A DNA stretch of 64,000 nucleotides from the NCBI GenBank assembly GCA_002841765.1, contig PHAV01000002.1, forward strand, positions 1-64,000. The letters run 5' to 3'. A program made the position numbers and the translations under genes. The DNA comes from Deltaproteobacteria bacterium HGW-Deltaproteobacteria-4 (lineage in GTDB: Bacteria; Desulfobacterota; Desulfuromonadia; Desulfuromonadales; UBA2197). A model generated the notes under the pieces. It had not been told where the DNA came from and made no database searches. It was given only the letters and a program-made list of their open reading frames with translations. The first letter of the stretch is position 1. Each line of letters begins with the position of its first letter. This document shows positions 51,068 to 60,631 of this stretch, piece after piece.

Positions 51068-53743
51068 ATGACGATCGATCGCACCCTCGCCAAAGTCTAC
51101 GAACCGCATGATGTTGAAAAGAGATGGTATGCCGAGTGGGAGAGTCAAGGCTGCTTCCATGCCGCACTCAACAATGGCAAGCCTTCCTACAGTATTGTTA
51201 TTCCCCCCCCCAATGTCACCGGTGCCCTGCATATGGGACATGCCCTCAATAATACTCTGCAAGATATCCTTTGTCGTTGGAAACGGATGCAGGGCTACAA
51301 CGTGCTGTGGATGCCGGGGACGGATCATGCCGGCATTGCCACCCAGAATGTCGTCGAACGCCAGTTAGCCGCTGCCGGACAGGATCGCCACGCCCTCGGC
51401 CGCGAAGACTTCATCAAGCGGGTCTGGCAGTGGAAGGCGGAATCCGGCGGACAGATTATAGGCCAGCTCAAGCGTCTCGGCGCTTCCTGCGATTGGGAGC
51501 GGGAACGCTTTACCATGGATGCCGGGCTCTCGACGGCGGTGCGCACCGTCTTTGTCAAACTCTACGAAGACGGCCTGATCTACCGCGCCAACCGTTTGAT
51601 CAACTGGTGTCCGCGCTGCCATACCGCTCTCTCTGATATCGAAGTCGAGCATGAAGAGGCCAAGGGCCACCTTTGGCACATCCGTTATCCGGTGGTCGGC
51701 GCGCCCGGCCGCTTTATCGTCGTTGCCACCACCCGTCCCGAGACGATGCTCGGTGACACTGCCGTCGCTGTCCATCCTGAAGATGAACGCTACGCTGATC
51801 TTATCGGCCAACATGTCCGACTCCCTCTGGTTGATCGCGAGATTCCGGTGATCGCCGATGCTTACGTTGACCGCGCTTTTGGCACCGGTGTTGTCAAGAT
51901 CACTCCTGCCCACGATTTCAATGACTTTGAAGTCGGGCAGCGGCACGGTCTCGATCAGATCAACATCCTCGACGAATCCGGCAACATTAACGCCGCTGGC
52001 CGCCAATACGAAGGCTTGGAGCGTTTTGCCGCCCGGGTCAAGATTGTCGCCGATCTGGAGGCCTTGGATCTTCTCGGAAAGATCGACGAGCACGCCCTCT
52101 CTATCGGCGGCTGTTATCGCTGCAAGACGGTGGTCGAGCCGTATCTCTCTCTGCAATGGTACGTCAAGACCGGCCCTCTGGCGGAACGCGCTCTGGCGGC
52201 GGTGCGGGAAGGGGAGACGCGTATCCTTCCCGAGCAGTGGGAAAAGAACTATTACGAGTGGATGGAGAATATCCACGACTGGTGCATTTCCCGGCAGATC
52301 TGGTGGGGGCATCGCATCCCGGCCTGGTATTGCGATCACTGTGGCGCAATCACGGTCGAGACGAATGATCCGACACATTGCAGCCAATGCGGCAGTGACG
52401 AGATCCGCCAGGAGACCGACGTCCTTGATACCTGGTTCTCCTCGGCCCTCTGGCCCTTCTCGACCATGGGATGGCCGGAGAAGACCGACGAACTCGCCGC
52501 CTTTTATCCGACCTCCTGTCTGGTCACCGGTTTTGACATCCTCTTCTTTTGGGTGGCACGGATGATGATGATGGGGCTGCACTTTATGGACAAGGTGCCA
52601 TTCAAGGAAGTCTACATCCATGCCCTGGTCCGCGATGCGCACGGGCAGAAGATGAGCAAGAGCAAGGGGAATGTCATCGATCCCCTGGTGATTATCGACG
52701 AATACGGCGCTGACGCCTTCCGTTTTACTCTCACCGCCTTTGCGGCGATGGGGCGCGACATCAAACTCGCCACCGAGCGGATTGCCGGCTACCGCGCTTT
52801 TGCCAACAAACTCTGGAATGCGGCGCGTTTTACCCTGATGAACCTCGAAGGCTTCACCCCGGTTTCCGATGGTCTGGCGCCGTTGCAGCTCTCGCTGGCC
52901 GATCATTGGATTCTCAAACGCCTGAGTCAGACCGCCGGGCAGGTGAATCAGGCCCTTGTTGAGTACAAGTTCAACGAAGTCGCTTCCCTCCTCTATGCCT
53001 TCACCTGGAACGATTTCTGTGACTGGTATATTGAGCTGGTCAAAGATGACCTCTACGGCAGCGATGCCGTTGCAAAACTTCGTGCCCAGACCGTCCTTTA
53101 TACCGTCCTTGAAGCGCTATTGCGCCTTCTCCATCCCCTCATGCCCTTTATTACCGAGGAGATCTGGCAGAGCCTGCCCGGCACGCGGCCGACAACCACG
53201 ATCATGTATGCTCCTTATCCCGACGGAAGCGGTTACCTTTTCGATGATGTTCGTGCCGGTGAGATGGAGCAGATCATGGAGATCATCCGGGCGATTCGCA
53301 ATATCCGCGGCGAGATGGATGTCAACCCCGGTCGCCAGATCAGCGTCGTCTTCGACTGCCGCAATGAAGGGGATCTGGCGGTCACTCGCGCCGGCGAACG
53401 CTACATCCGCACCCTCGCCCGCGTCAAGGACCAGCTCAGTGCGATCAACGTCGCCCGCCCAGAACAGGCCGCGACCCAGGTGGCGGGCGGGATCGAAATC
53501 CTCGTGCCGCTGGCGGGGCTGATCGATGTCGATGCGGAGATCGAGCGCCTCGGCAAGGAGATCGCCAAGGTCCGGAAGGATGTCGAGATGTTCGAAAAGA
53601 AGCTTGGCAACGAAGCCTTTGTTGCCCGGGCCCCGGCCGAAGTGCTGGAGAAGGATCGCGCCAAACTCGCAGATGCGACCGAGAAATTAACCATCCTCAA
53701 TGCCAGTCTGGTAAAGATTCAGGAGCTGGATCCGAGTCGATGA
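51068..53743 (+). CDS. valS: Valyl-tRNA synthetase
   Basis: An 891-residue class I synthetase. HIGH motif in PPPNVTGALHMGHALNNT, editing domain TTRPETMLGDTAVAVHPED, KMSKS in GQKMSKSKGNVIDP and the C-terminal coiled coil (IDVDAEIERLGKEIAKVRKDVEMFEKKL). It charges tRNA-Val and clears mischarged Thr. The ATG at 51068 has AGGATA upstream; the open frame begins 63 bases earlier without support. Its stop overlaps the next gene (ATGA). Confidence 0.96.
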   Translation: MTIDRTLAKVYEPHDVEKRWYAEWESQGCFHAALNNGKPSYSIVIPPPNVTGALHMGHALNNTLQDILCRWKRMQGYNVLWMPGTDHAGIATQNVVERQLAAAGQDRHALGREDFIKRVWQWKAESGGQIIGQLKRLGASCDWERERFTMDAGLSTAVRTVFVKLYEDGLIYRANRLINWCPRCHTALSDIEVEHEEAKGHLWHIRYPVVGAPGRFIVVATTRPETMLGDTAVAVHPEDERYADLIGQHVRLPLVDREIPVIADAYVDRAFGTGVVKITPAHDFNDFEVGQRHGLDQINILDESGNINAAGRQYEGLERFAARVKIVADLEALDLLGKIDEHALSIGGCYRCKTVVEPYLSLQWYVKTGPLAERALAAVREGETRILPEQWEKNYYEWMENIHDWCISRQIWWGHRIPAWYCDHCGAITVETNDPTHCSQCGSDEIRQETDVLDTWFSSALWPFSTMGWPEKTDELAAFYPTSCLVTGFDILFFWVARMMMMGLHFMDKVPFKEVYIHALVRDAHGQKMSKSKGNVIDPLVIIDEYGADAFRFTLTAFAAMGRDIKLATERIAGYRAFANKLWNAARFTLMNLEGFTPVSDGLAPLQLSLADHWILKRLSQTAGQVNQALVEYKFNEVASLLYAFTWNDFCDWYIELVKDDLYGSDAVAKLRAQTVLYTVLEALLRLLHPLMPFITEEIWQSLPGTRPTTTIMYAPYPDGSGYLFDDVRAGEMEQIMEIIRAIRNIRGEMDVNPGRQISVVFDCRNEGDLAVTRAGERYIRTLARVKDQLSAINVARPEQAATQVAGGIEILVPLAGLIDVDAEIERLGKEIAKVRKDVEMFEKKLGNEAFVARAPAEVLEKDRAKLADATEKLTILNASLVKIQELDPSR

Positions 53744-54813
53744 AACTTACCGGGACGATGCCGCAGTCGATCCTGATTATCCGCCCCAGTGCCATGGGGG
53801 ATATCATCATGGCCTCGCCGATGCTCGCAGCTCTGCGCCGGGCCTATCCGCAGGCACGGATTTCCTGGCTGGTGGAGCCGGGTCTGGCTGATCTGCTGCA
53901 GCACAATCCCGATCTGGATGAACTCATCCTTTGGCCCAAGGGGGAATGGAACCGGTTCGTCCGGGAAAAACGTTACTTTGAACTTCTGCGTCGAATTATA
54001 GCTCTACGGCGGGAGCTGCGCAGTCATCGTTTTGATCTCGCCATCGATGCCGTCGGTCTGGTCAAGAGCCGCTTTCTCTTGTGGCTCAGCGGTGCACAGG
54101 AAACCATCGGTTTTCTCTCCAAGGAACCCGGCGCCTTTCTCCTTGATCGCAAAGTGAGCAAGGGGAAGAACGATCCGGCAATGAGTTCGGAGTACCGGCA
54201 GATGATCGTCGCTCTCGGGCTGGATCCCGGCCCCTTTGTGCCGCAGATCTTTGTCGCGCCGGGAGATCGGGAAATTGCGCGGCAACTTTTCGCCAGCCTT
54301 GGTGTCGGCAACGATTATCTCGTCTTTGCCCCCTTTACGACGCGGCCGCAAAAACACTGGTTCGATGAACGCTGGTCGCTCCTTGCCGGTGAGTTGGTCG
54401 ATAAATTCGGCAAATCGATCATCATCCTTGGCGGACCGGGGGATGCGGAGCGGGGTGCAGAGATTGTCCGACAGAGTGGCCGCGCTCAGGTTTACAGCCT
54501 TTGTGGGCGGATGACTCTCGGGCAGAGTGCAGCAGTTATAGAAGGAGCGACCTTGTTGATCGGGGTCGATACCGGTTTGACCCACATGGGAACCGCCTTT
54601 TCTTTGCCGACTCTTGCCCTTTTTGGCGCCACCTGCCCATATCAAACCACCCCTTCGCCGCGCACTCGCATCCTTTACGACGCGCTCTCTTGTTCTCCCT
54701 GCCGCCGTAAGCCGACTTGTCATGGTCAATTCGACTGCATGCGCGCCTTGACGGTCGAAAAGATCGTTGTGGCAGCCACGACTCTCCTTGAAGAAGAGCG
54801 CGAGACCTTATGA
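53740..54813 (+). CDS. Glycosyltransferase family 9 (LPS heptosyltransferase-like)
   Basis: A 357-residue GT9 enzyme: ILIIRPSAMGDIIMASPMLAALRRAYP at the N-terminus, FAPFTTRPQKHWFDERW and a nucleotide-sugar site GVDTGLTHMGTAF near the C-terminus. GT9 members add heptose to the LPS inner core. It overlaps valS and the next glycosyltransferase gene by 4 bases each. Confidence 0.9.
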   Translation: MKLTGTMPQSILIIRPSAMGDIIMASPMLAALRRAYPQARISWLVEPGLADLLQHNPDLDELILWPKGEWNRFVREKRYFELLRRIIALRRELRSHRFDLAIDAVGLVKSRFLLWLSGAQETIGFLSKEPGAFLLDRKVSKGKNDPAMSSEYRQMIVALGLDPGPFVPQIFVAPGDREIARQLFASLGVGNDYLVFAPFTTRPQKHWFDERWSLLAGELVDKFGKSIIILGGPGDAERGAEIVRQSGRAQVYSLCGRMTLGQSAAVIEGATLLIGVDTGLTHMGTAFSLPTLALFGATCPYQTTPSPRTRILYDALSCSPCRRKPTCHGQFDCMRALTVEKIVVAATTLLEEERETL

Positions 54814-55889
54814 AAGTTCTCCACATCGAAACCGGCCGCCACCTTTACGGCGGCGCCCTGCAGGTCTATTATCTGCTGCGCGGTCTGCACGCGACCGGAA
54901 TCGAAAATATCCTCGTCTGCGCCCCCGGTAGTGAGATCGGCCGTAAATGTTCTGAGATTGCCACCGTCGTTGAACTCCCCACCGTCGGCGATATCGATCC
55001 CCGTCTTTTGATCGGTCTCTGTCAGACCATCCGGCGCTACCGTCCCGATATTGTCCATGCGCACTCCCGCCGCGGCGCTGATTGGTGGGGAGGAATCGCT
55101 GCGCAACTCTGCGGAGTGAAGTCGGTATTGACCCGGCGCGTCGACAACCCCGAGAGTGCGTTGCTGGTGCGCCTCAAGTACAAACGCTTCGATCGGGTGG
55201 TGACGATCTCCGAAGGGATTCGTCAAGTTCTCCTCAGTGAAGGTGTGACGGAAAAACATGTGGAGTTGATCCACAGCGTTGTCGATCTTGAGCAGTACAA
55301 CTGTCCGGCGGATCGTCCCTGGTTTGAACGGGAGTTTTCGCTCCGTCCCGGCGAAAAAACCGTGGCGATCATTGCCCAGTTGATTGAGCGTAAAGGGCAT
55401 CGTTTTCTTCTGGCCGGAGCGGAGAAGATCCTGGCTGCAGTACCGGAACTGCGCTTTATCTTCTTTGGCCAGGGACCGCAACGTCAGGAACTCGAAGCGG
55501 AATGCCGAGCTCGCGGCTTGGCAGAAAAGGTGCTCTTTGCCGGTTTTCGCAATGACCTGCCGCGGGTTCTTCCCAATCTCGATCTCGTAGTTCATCCCGC
55601 TTTAATGGAAGGACTCGGCGTTTCTCTGCTGCAAGCTGCCGCTGCCGGTCGGCCGATGATCGGCGCCCGCGCCGGCGGGATTCCCGAGATCATTCGCGAC
55701 GGGGTGAACGGTTATTTGGTGCCTCCGGAAGAAGTCACGCTCTTGGCAGATAAGATCATTGAGCTCTTGTTCAATCGCGAACTCTCCGAAACTTTTGGTG
55801 CCAACGGCAGAGCCCTTGTCGAAAAGGAATTTTCCATCCCGGCGATGATTTCCAGTTATCAGAGGCTTTATGCACAACTTTTGCGGTAA
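54810..55889 (+). CDS. Glycosyltransferase family 4
   Basis: A 359-residue GT4 (GT-B fold) enzyme: N-terminal HIETGRHLYGGALQVYYLLRGL, VVTISEGIRQVLLSEGV, and the C-terminal EGLGVSLLQAAAAGRPMIGARAGGIPEII with the E-x7-E pattern that binds the sugar donor. It probably builds LPS core or another surface glycan with its GT9 neighbour. Its end overlaps rlpA by 20 bases. Confidence 0.9.
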   Translation: MKVLHIETGRHLYGGALQVYYLLRGLHATGIENILVCAPGSEIGRKCSEIATVVELPTVGDIDPRLLIGLCQTIRRYRPDIVHAHSRRGADWWGGIAAQLCGVKSVLTRRVDNPESALLVRLKYKRFDRVVTISEGIRQVLLSEGVTEKHVELIHSVVDLEQYNCPADRPWFEREFSLRPGEKTVAIIAQLIERKGHRFLLAGAEKILAAVPELRFIFFGQGPQRQELEAECRARGLAEKVLFAGFRNDLPRVLPNLDLVVHPALMEGLGVSLLQAAAAGRPMIGARAGGIPEIIRDGVNGYLVPPEEVTLLADKIIELLFNRELSETFGANGRALVEKEFSIPAMISSYQRLYAQLLR

Positions 55890-56607
55890 GATTATTTTGC
55901 TCTGTCTGTTCCTGGCCGGGGTTAGTGCCTGCACTGCCAAAGGTGACTATCAGGTTCAGGTTCATGACAGTGCCGCGACCAGGAGTTTGAAAGGGCACCA
56001 GAAACCCTATTCGGTCAATGGTCAACTTTATCAGCCGCTGCGTGATCAACACGGTTATGCGGAAGAAGGAATGGCGAGCTGGTACGGACCGGATTTTCAT
56101 GGCAAAACAACGAGTTGCGGTGAAATTTACGACATGAACGCCATGACCTCGGCCCACAAAATCCTGCCGATGGGGACAAAGCTGCGGGTCACAAACCTGC
56201 GTAATAATCGGACAGTTGAGGTCCGGATCAATGATCGCGGCCCCTTTGTCAAGAGCCGGATTATCGACCTGTCTTATGCCGCCGCCAAAGAGCTCGATAT
56301 CGTCGCCAGCGGCACCGCGCCGGTGCGCATCGAGTCCATCCCCGGCAGCGATCTGGAAATCATCCTGGGCCCGTTCACTGTTCAGGTCGGGGCTTTTACC
56401 AATCCGGATAATGCTTATCGTTTCGCCAGCCAACTGGAAAAGCGCTATGGCTCTTCTTCGGTGCAGCGTGGTTGGGTCAATGGCACCCTTTATCATCGCG
56501 TCCGCGTCGGGAGCTATTCGCAGTTTGACGACGCCGAGTCGGTTCGTATCGAGTTTGAAAAGAATGGCACCCCCGCTGCTTTTATCGTGGCTCTGGATAA
56601 AAATTAG
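55870..56607 (+). CDS. rlpA: RlpA-like septal lytic transglycosylase lipoprotein
   Basis: A 245-residue lipoprotein: signal LFLAGVSAC, double-psi beta-barrel RlpA domain (EGMASWYGPDFHGKTTSCGE, with the catalytic Glu/Asp region NDRGPFVKSRIIDLS) and a C-terminal SPOR domain (FTVQVGAFTNPDNAYRFASQL). RlpA cleaves naked glycan strands at the septum. ATG at 55870, inside the GT4 gene. Confidence 0.92.
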   Translation: MHNFCGKIILLCLFLAGVSACTAKGDYQVQVHDSAATRSLKGHQKPYSVNGQLYQPLRDQHGYAEEGMASWYGPDFHGKTTSCGEIYDMNAMTSAHKILPMGTKLRVTNLRNNRTVEVRINDRGPFVKSRIIDLSYAAAKELDIVASGTAPVRIESIPGSDLEIILGPFTVQVGAFTNPDNAYRFASQLEKRYGSSSVQRGWVNGTLYHRVRVGSYSQFDDAESVRIEFEKNGTPAAFIVALDKN

Positions 56608-56632
56608 AAACGTGTTGAGGCGAGTGATCGTT

Positions 56633-58072
56633 ATGCGACAACGAGGGTGCAAAAGATTCGGTGTCATCTTGCTCTCCCTGCTCATGGCCGGTTGTTCGAT
56701 TTCGACGACTTTCCAGCCTTATCCCCACAAAATTGCCCCCTTGCAGCAACAACTCACCCGCACCCCTCTTAGCGTTGATCTTTCCTCCAGCTTCAAAAGA
56801 GAAAGGCGCGGTAGTGACAAAATCCTTTATAATCTCGAGCATGGCCGGGTCGCCCAACTCCTTGGTCAAACCGAAACCAGTCGTAACGATTTTGCTGTAG
56901 CTATTGCCGCCATTCGCAGCAATGAAGAGCGGGCCCTGGTCAGTGCCGGCCAGATTGGCGCTTCCCTGGCGGCCTTTGCAACAAATGATAATGCCCTGCC
57001 TTACATGGGGGAAGGGTATGAGCGGGTCCTGCTCCACCATTATCAAGCCCTTAATTATCTCTTAGATGGTGATTTGAGCGGGGCGGGGGTCGAGTTCCGC
57101 TGGGCGAACAGCGAGCAGCAGGAAGCCCTCAACCGTCACGCCAAAGAGTTGGAGAAGGCCGAGAAGGAAGCGCAAAAGAGGGGTGTCGGAAATCCGACTG
57201 AGAATAATGAGTTCCAACGTCGCTACGCTCAGCTCGACGAAGTCGCCGGTCGGCTCAAGAACTCTTTTCAGAATGCCTATTCCTTCTATCTCTCCGGAGT
57301 GGTCTATGAACTGCAGGGGGAAGAGAACGACGCCTACATCGACTACAAAAAAGCACTGGAAATCTATCCCGAGAATGTTTATGTGCAGCGGGATGTCCTG
57401 CGTCTGGCGCGGCGGCTGGAAATGGATGACGACCTGGCGACTCTTGCCAAACGTTTTCCGACCCTTTACAATATAAAGAGTGGTGCCGTAAAGAGTGGAG
57501 AGGGAGAACTTATCCTCCTTTACGAAGAGGGATTTGTCCCGCCCCGCGAGGAGATCAAGATCCCCTTCTTTCTCCCCGGCGGCCTCGTCACCTTGGCCTT
57601 CCCTTACTATCGCGGTCCGTGGCGTGATTACTATCCCTCCCTCGAAGTTGTGACCGGTAACACCCCGCTGGGAATGACAGAATTGCTTTGTGATGTGCGG
57701 GGCCTGGCGCTCAAGTCGCTGCAGGAGAAGATGCCGATTCTCCTCACCCGACAGGTCTTGCGAGCAGTGAGTAAGACTTTGGCGCAACAAGCGGCCAGGC
57801 AGAAGTTCGGCGACGTTGCTCAGTTGGGGATGATGGTGTATTCGGTGATCAGTGAGAATGCCGACTTGCGCAGCTGGTTGACCCTGCCGGAGAATGTTCA
57901 GATCCTGCGGGTCAACCTGCCGGCCGGGGAGCAGCCGCTACGTTTGCAGTCACCGAACAGCCTGCTCGCGACCGATATCGCTATTGATGTCAAAAGCGGC
58001 GGCAAGACCATCCTTTATGCCGTCAAGACCGGAAATCAGTTTCATACGTCAGTTGTTTCTTTTGAAAAATAG
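56633..58072 (+). CDS. COG3014-family lipoprotein
   Basis: A 479-residue lipoprotein: signal VILLSLLMAGC, then TPR-like helices (DKILYNLEHGRVAQLLGQ, YSFYLSGVVYELQGEENDAYIDYKKALEIYP) and a strand-rich C-terminal half. Members of COG3014 are commonly encoded with ycfL and lpoB homologues, as here. The function is not settled. The start chosen is the ATG at 56633 with GAGGCGAG upstream; the frame is open for 139 codons before it, inside rlpA. Confidence 0.82.
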   Translation: MRQRGCKRFGVILLSLLMAGCSISTTFQPYPHKIAPLQQQLTRTPLSVDLSSSFKRERRGSDKILYNLEHGRVAQLLGQTETSRNDFAVAIAAIRSNEERALVSAGQIGASLAAFATNDNALPYMGEGYERVLLHHYQALNYLLDGDLSGAGVEFRWANSEQQEALNRHAKELEKAEKEAQKRGVGNPTENNEFQRRYAQLDEVAGRLKNSFQNAYSFYLSGVVYELQGEENDAYIDYKKALEIYPENVYVQRDVLRLARRLEMDDDLATLAKRFPTLYNIKSGAVKSGEGELILLYEEGFVPPREEIKIPFFLPGGLVTLAFPYYRGPWRDYYPSLEVVTGNTPLGMTELLCDVRGLALKSLQEKMPILLTRQVLRAVSKTLAQQAARQKFGDVAQLGMMVYSVISENADLRSWLTLPENVQILRVNLPAGEQPLRLQSPNSLLATDIAIDVKSGGKTILYAVKTGNQFHTSVVSFEK

Positions 58073-58122
58073 AGGCGCTGCGCCCCGCTCTCACGCTCTT
58101 AATCTAAAACGGAGGTATCCCC

Positions 58123-58548
58123 ATGAAATTCCTGAAACTCGCAGCATTGCTGATGGTAGGAATGACAGTTCTTTACGGTTGCTCGCCAACGGCCGGCGCC
58201 GAAGGGCGCGCCAAGGTCGGCTGGACAGATGATGGTGCCCCGCTGCTCAACACCAAGGTTGTTTACAACAGCACCTCACTCTCCCGTAAAATTGCTATTG
58301 ACGAGATGACCAGTTCCAAGGCCGGGGATATGTTGTTGGCGCAAGTGACGCTGCACTCCAAGGCTGGGGAGACCCTCAGCTTTCAGTACAAGTTTGAGTG
58401 GTTCGATCTGAATGGTCTCGCCCTCAATGCGGCGTCGGCGACCTGGAAGCCGTTGATCATTTACGGCAAAGAGAGCAAGACCATTCAGGGGCTCGCCCCG
58501 GATCCTCGTGGTCGTGATTACAAACTGCTGCTGCGCGACGCGGATTAA
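58123..58548 (+). CDS. ycfL: YcfL-like lipoprotein (DUF1425)
   Basis: A 141-residue lipoprotein (signal MTVLYGC), with the DUF1425 stretches LSRKIAIDEMTSSKAGDMLLAQV and LSFQYKFEWFDLNGLAL. YcfL is encoded next to lpoB in enterobacteria and vibrios and is linked by position to peptidoglycan synthesis. GGAGG lies before the ATG. Confidence 0.85.
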   Translation: MKFLKLAALLMVGMTVLYGCSPTAGAEGRAKVGWTDDGAPLLNTKVVYNSTSLSRKIAIDEMTSSKAGDMLLAQVTLHSKAGETLSFQYKFEWFDLNGLALNAASATWKPLIIYGKESKTIQGLAPDPRGRDYKLLLRDAD

Positions 58549-58577
58549 ATTAATTACCCGAAGATAGGAGAACACCA

Positions 58578-59174
58578 ATGAAGAGAATTTTTTCAGGCTG
58601 CACGCTACTCCTCCTGCTGGCGCTGATCGCCGGTTGTGCTTCGAAGGTTCAGTACGGCGATGCCGGGTCGGCGAAACCGCTGAGTGTGGAGTTTGGTTCT
58701 TCGGATTTGCAGCAGATCGGCGAAGCGATGGTCGATTCACTCTTGACCTTCCCGCCGATTGTCGAGATGACCGCACAGCGGCGGCCGGTGATTGCCGTCG
58801 ATAGAGTCAAGAACAAGACCATGCAGCATATCGATACTGAATCGATCACTGACTCGATTCGTACCAAGCTGATCCGTTCCGGCAAGTTTCGCTTTATTGA
58901 TCGCACCACTGATGACGCTGCCATTGAAGAATTGACGATTCAGCAGGAGAGCGGTCTGGTCGATCCCAAGACGGCTGTCGACTTTGGCCAGCAGATCGGC
59001 GCCGAGTTTTTGCTGACAGCTAACTTTTCGGAAATCCGGCAGAAACAGGGGAACATCACCGACACCTACTATAAATTCACCATGAACCTGAAGAATCTCA
59101 GGACCGGGATTCTCGAATGGTCCGATGAAAAGGAAATCCGCAAAACCTTTAAAAGATCGACTTTCGGAGGGTAA
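58578..59174 (+). CDS. lpoB: LpoB-like penicillin-binding protein activator
   Basis: A 198-residue lipoprotein (signal LLALIAGC) with the LpoB core: PVIAVDRVKNKTMQHIDTESITDSIRTKLIRSGKFRFIDR and QIGAEFLLTANFSEI. LpoB reaches from the outer membrane to activate the bifunctional synthase PBP1B. It lies in the COG3014-ycfL-lpoB cluster. TAGGAGA precedes the ATG. Confidence 0.88.
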   Translation: MKRIFSGCTLLLLLALIAGCASKVQYGDAGSAKPLSVEFGSSDLQQIGEAMVDSLLTFPPIVEMTAQRRPVIAVDRVKNKTMQHIDTESITDSIRTKLIRSGKFRFIDRTTDDAAIEELTIQQESGLVDPKTAVDFGQQIGAEFLLTANFSEIRQKQGNITDTYYKFTMNLKNLRTGILEWSDEKEIRKTFKRSTFGG

Positions 59175-59180
59175 TTTATC

Positions 59181-59681
59181 ATGCGCCGGATTCTTCACCA
59201 CGCTGGATTTCTGGCCCTGCTTATTCTCCTCTCCGCCTGCTCGGTCCCGGTCAGTCGCATGGCTATGCAGGAAAAGACTGCCATTGACACCGAGACCGGT
59301 ATTACCTGGATGAAAAATGCCAACCTCGCCAATAAGCCTCTCCCCTGGCGGGCCGATGACAATGTCTATGCCTTCATTCAGAATCTCAACAAAAGCACCT
59401 TCGCCGGTTATGCCGACTGGAGGGTTCCGACCCGTGACGAGATGAACGACCTCCTCAAATATGCCAAAAAGGTCGGGAAGTACAAGGTCGAGAAGGTTGA
59501 AACTTGGCCTTATCTGGCTCTGCGCAATCTTGGTTACGAGGATGTCAAAGATTACGGCTACTGGACCTCGACCCGCGAATCGAACAGTGAAATGTATATC
59601 GCCGATTTTGCGACCGGCAAAGTCACCGTTAAACCGGAGGATAAACTCTATTATCTCTGGCCGGTCCGCGGCGGGCGTTAA
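59181..59681 (+). CDS. DUF1566 lipoprotein
   Basis: A 166-residue lipoprotein (signal LILLSAC). The DUF1566 signature is clear: TGITWMKNANLA, FAGYADWRVPTRDEMNDLL, YGYWTSTRE and the C-terminal LWPVRGG. The family is related to C-type-lectin-like folds; the role is unknown. It closes the lipoprotein cluster. Confidence 0.85.
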   Translation: MRRILHHAGFLALLILLSACSVPVSRMAMQEKTAIDTETGITWMKNANLANKPLPWRADDNVYAFIQNLNKSTFAGYADWRVPTRDEMNDLLKYAKKVGKYKVEKVETWPYLALRNLGYEDVKDYGYWTSTRESNSEMYIADFATGKVTVKPEDKLYYLWPVRGGR

Positions 59682-59701
59682 GATTCATCTGCACAGGAAT
59701 G

Positions 59702-59740
59702 AGAAGGGCACGGAAACCAAAATTTTCCGTGCCCTTCTTT
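59702..59740 (+). terminator. Terminator after the lipoprotein cluster
   Basis: AGAAGGGCACGGAAA / TTTCCGTGCCCTTCT, a 15-base perfect stem with a 7-base loop and a TT tail. It ends the lpoB/DUF1566 transcript. Confidence 0.8.
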
Positions 59741-59762
59741 ATGAACCTGGAAAAGCTGTTGC

Positions 59763-59875
59763 ACACGGATGACACGGATATAACGGATAAGAGACGGATT
59801 AATCTAAGGAATAAAGCTCCAGCTGTTTAAATCCGTGAAAATCCGTATCATCAGATTTTATCCGTGTGAAAATAT
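59763..59875. repeat. Palindromic intergenic repeat made of CGGAT units
   Basis: The left part has CACACGGAT, GACACGGAT, ATAACGGAT and AGACGGAT; the right part has the opposite units ATCCGTGAAAATCCGTATC and TATCCGTGTG. The halves can pair across about 60 bases. It looks like a dispersed REP-like or MITE-like element. No gene is in 59746-59938. Confidence 0.55.
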
Positions 59876-59938
59876 TTTTGTGTTTGAACCTGCAGAGGCC
59901 AGAGGAATAATCGGGAAAATGGAGATTTAGCGGAGATT

Positions 59939-60562
59939 ATGGGCAATTACAGCGTGGTGGTACTCGACTTCGAAACCACCGGTCTTTCCCCGGATTATGG
60001 GGATCGGGCCATTGAAGTCGGTGCAGTTCTCCTTCAAGATAATCGGATCGTTGACCGATTCCAGAGCCTGATGAATCCGGAGATGAGGGTCACCAGCTTC
60101 ATCGAGGAGTACACCGGCATCACCAACAAGATGCTCGCCGGCGCCCCGTCCATCGCCGAAGCAATGGGGAAGTTTGCCAAGTTCATGGCCGGTCACCACT
60201 TGGTGGCCCACAACGCCAGCTTCGACCGGCGCTTTCTTGACGCTGAATTGCGGCGCATCAATAAGGAGCGCCGCCAGGAATTCGCTTGTTCTCTGCTCCT
60301 TGCCCGTCGTCTTTATCCTGAGGCGCCGAGTCACCGTCTGGAGACCCTGGTCAGATACAAGAATCTCGTCACCAACGGCGTCTATCATCGGGCCCTGGCC
60401 GATGCGGAGATGACCGCCCATCTCTGGATCAGCATGGTCAGTGACCTCAAGGACAACTTCAAGTTCAGCCAAGTCCCCTTTGCGCTGATGCAGCAGTTGG
60501 CCAAGGTGCCGAAAGCCGCCGTGCCGGGTTTTTTGCGAAAAATTGCTGCGGAGCAGTGCTGA
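59939..60562 (+). CDS. DnaQ-like 3'-5' exonuclease
   Basis: A 207-residue DEDDh exonuclease: VVLDFETTGLSPDYG (Exo I, Asp-x-Glu), HNASFDRRFLDAEL (Exo II) and YHRALADAEMT (Exo III, His then Asp). It may be a proofreading subunit relative or a stand-alone nuclease. It is isolated, following a repeat element. Confidence 0.9.
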   Translation: MGNYSVVVLDFETTGLSPDYGDRAIEVGAVLLQDNRIVDRFQSLMNPEMRVTSFIEEYTGITNKMLAGAPSIAEAMGKFAKFMAGHHLVAHNASFDRRFLDAELRRINKERRQEFACSLLLARRLYPEAPSHRLETLVRYKNLVTNGVYHRALADAEMTAHLWISMVSDLKDNFKFSQVPFALMQQLAKVPKAAVPGFLRKIAAEQC

Positions 60563-60631
60563 AAGTTATTCAACCAGCGGAAAAGCTCTTAAGTTCACAA
60601 CCTCATTTCATCATCAATACATAGGAGCCCC

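Noticed and set aside
51365-52906. 513-aa minus-strand frame inside valS
   Set aside because: Antisense shadow of a clear valyl-tRNA synthetase.
59763-59875. CGGAT repeats as a CRISPR array
   Set aside because: Units are short, irregular and in both orientations, and no cas genes are near.
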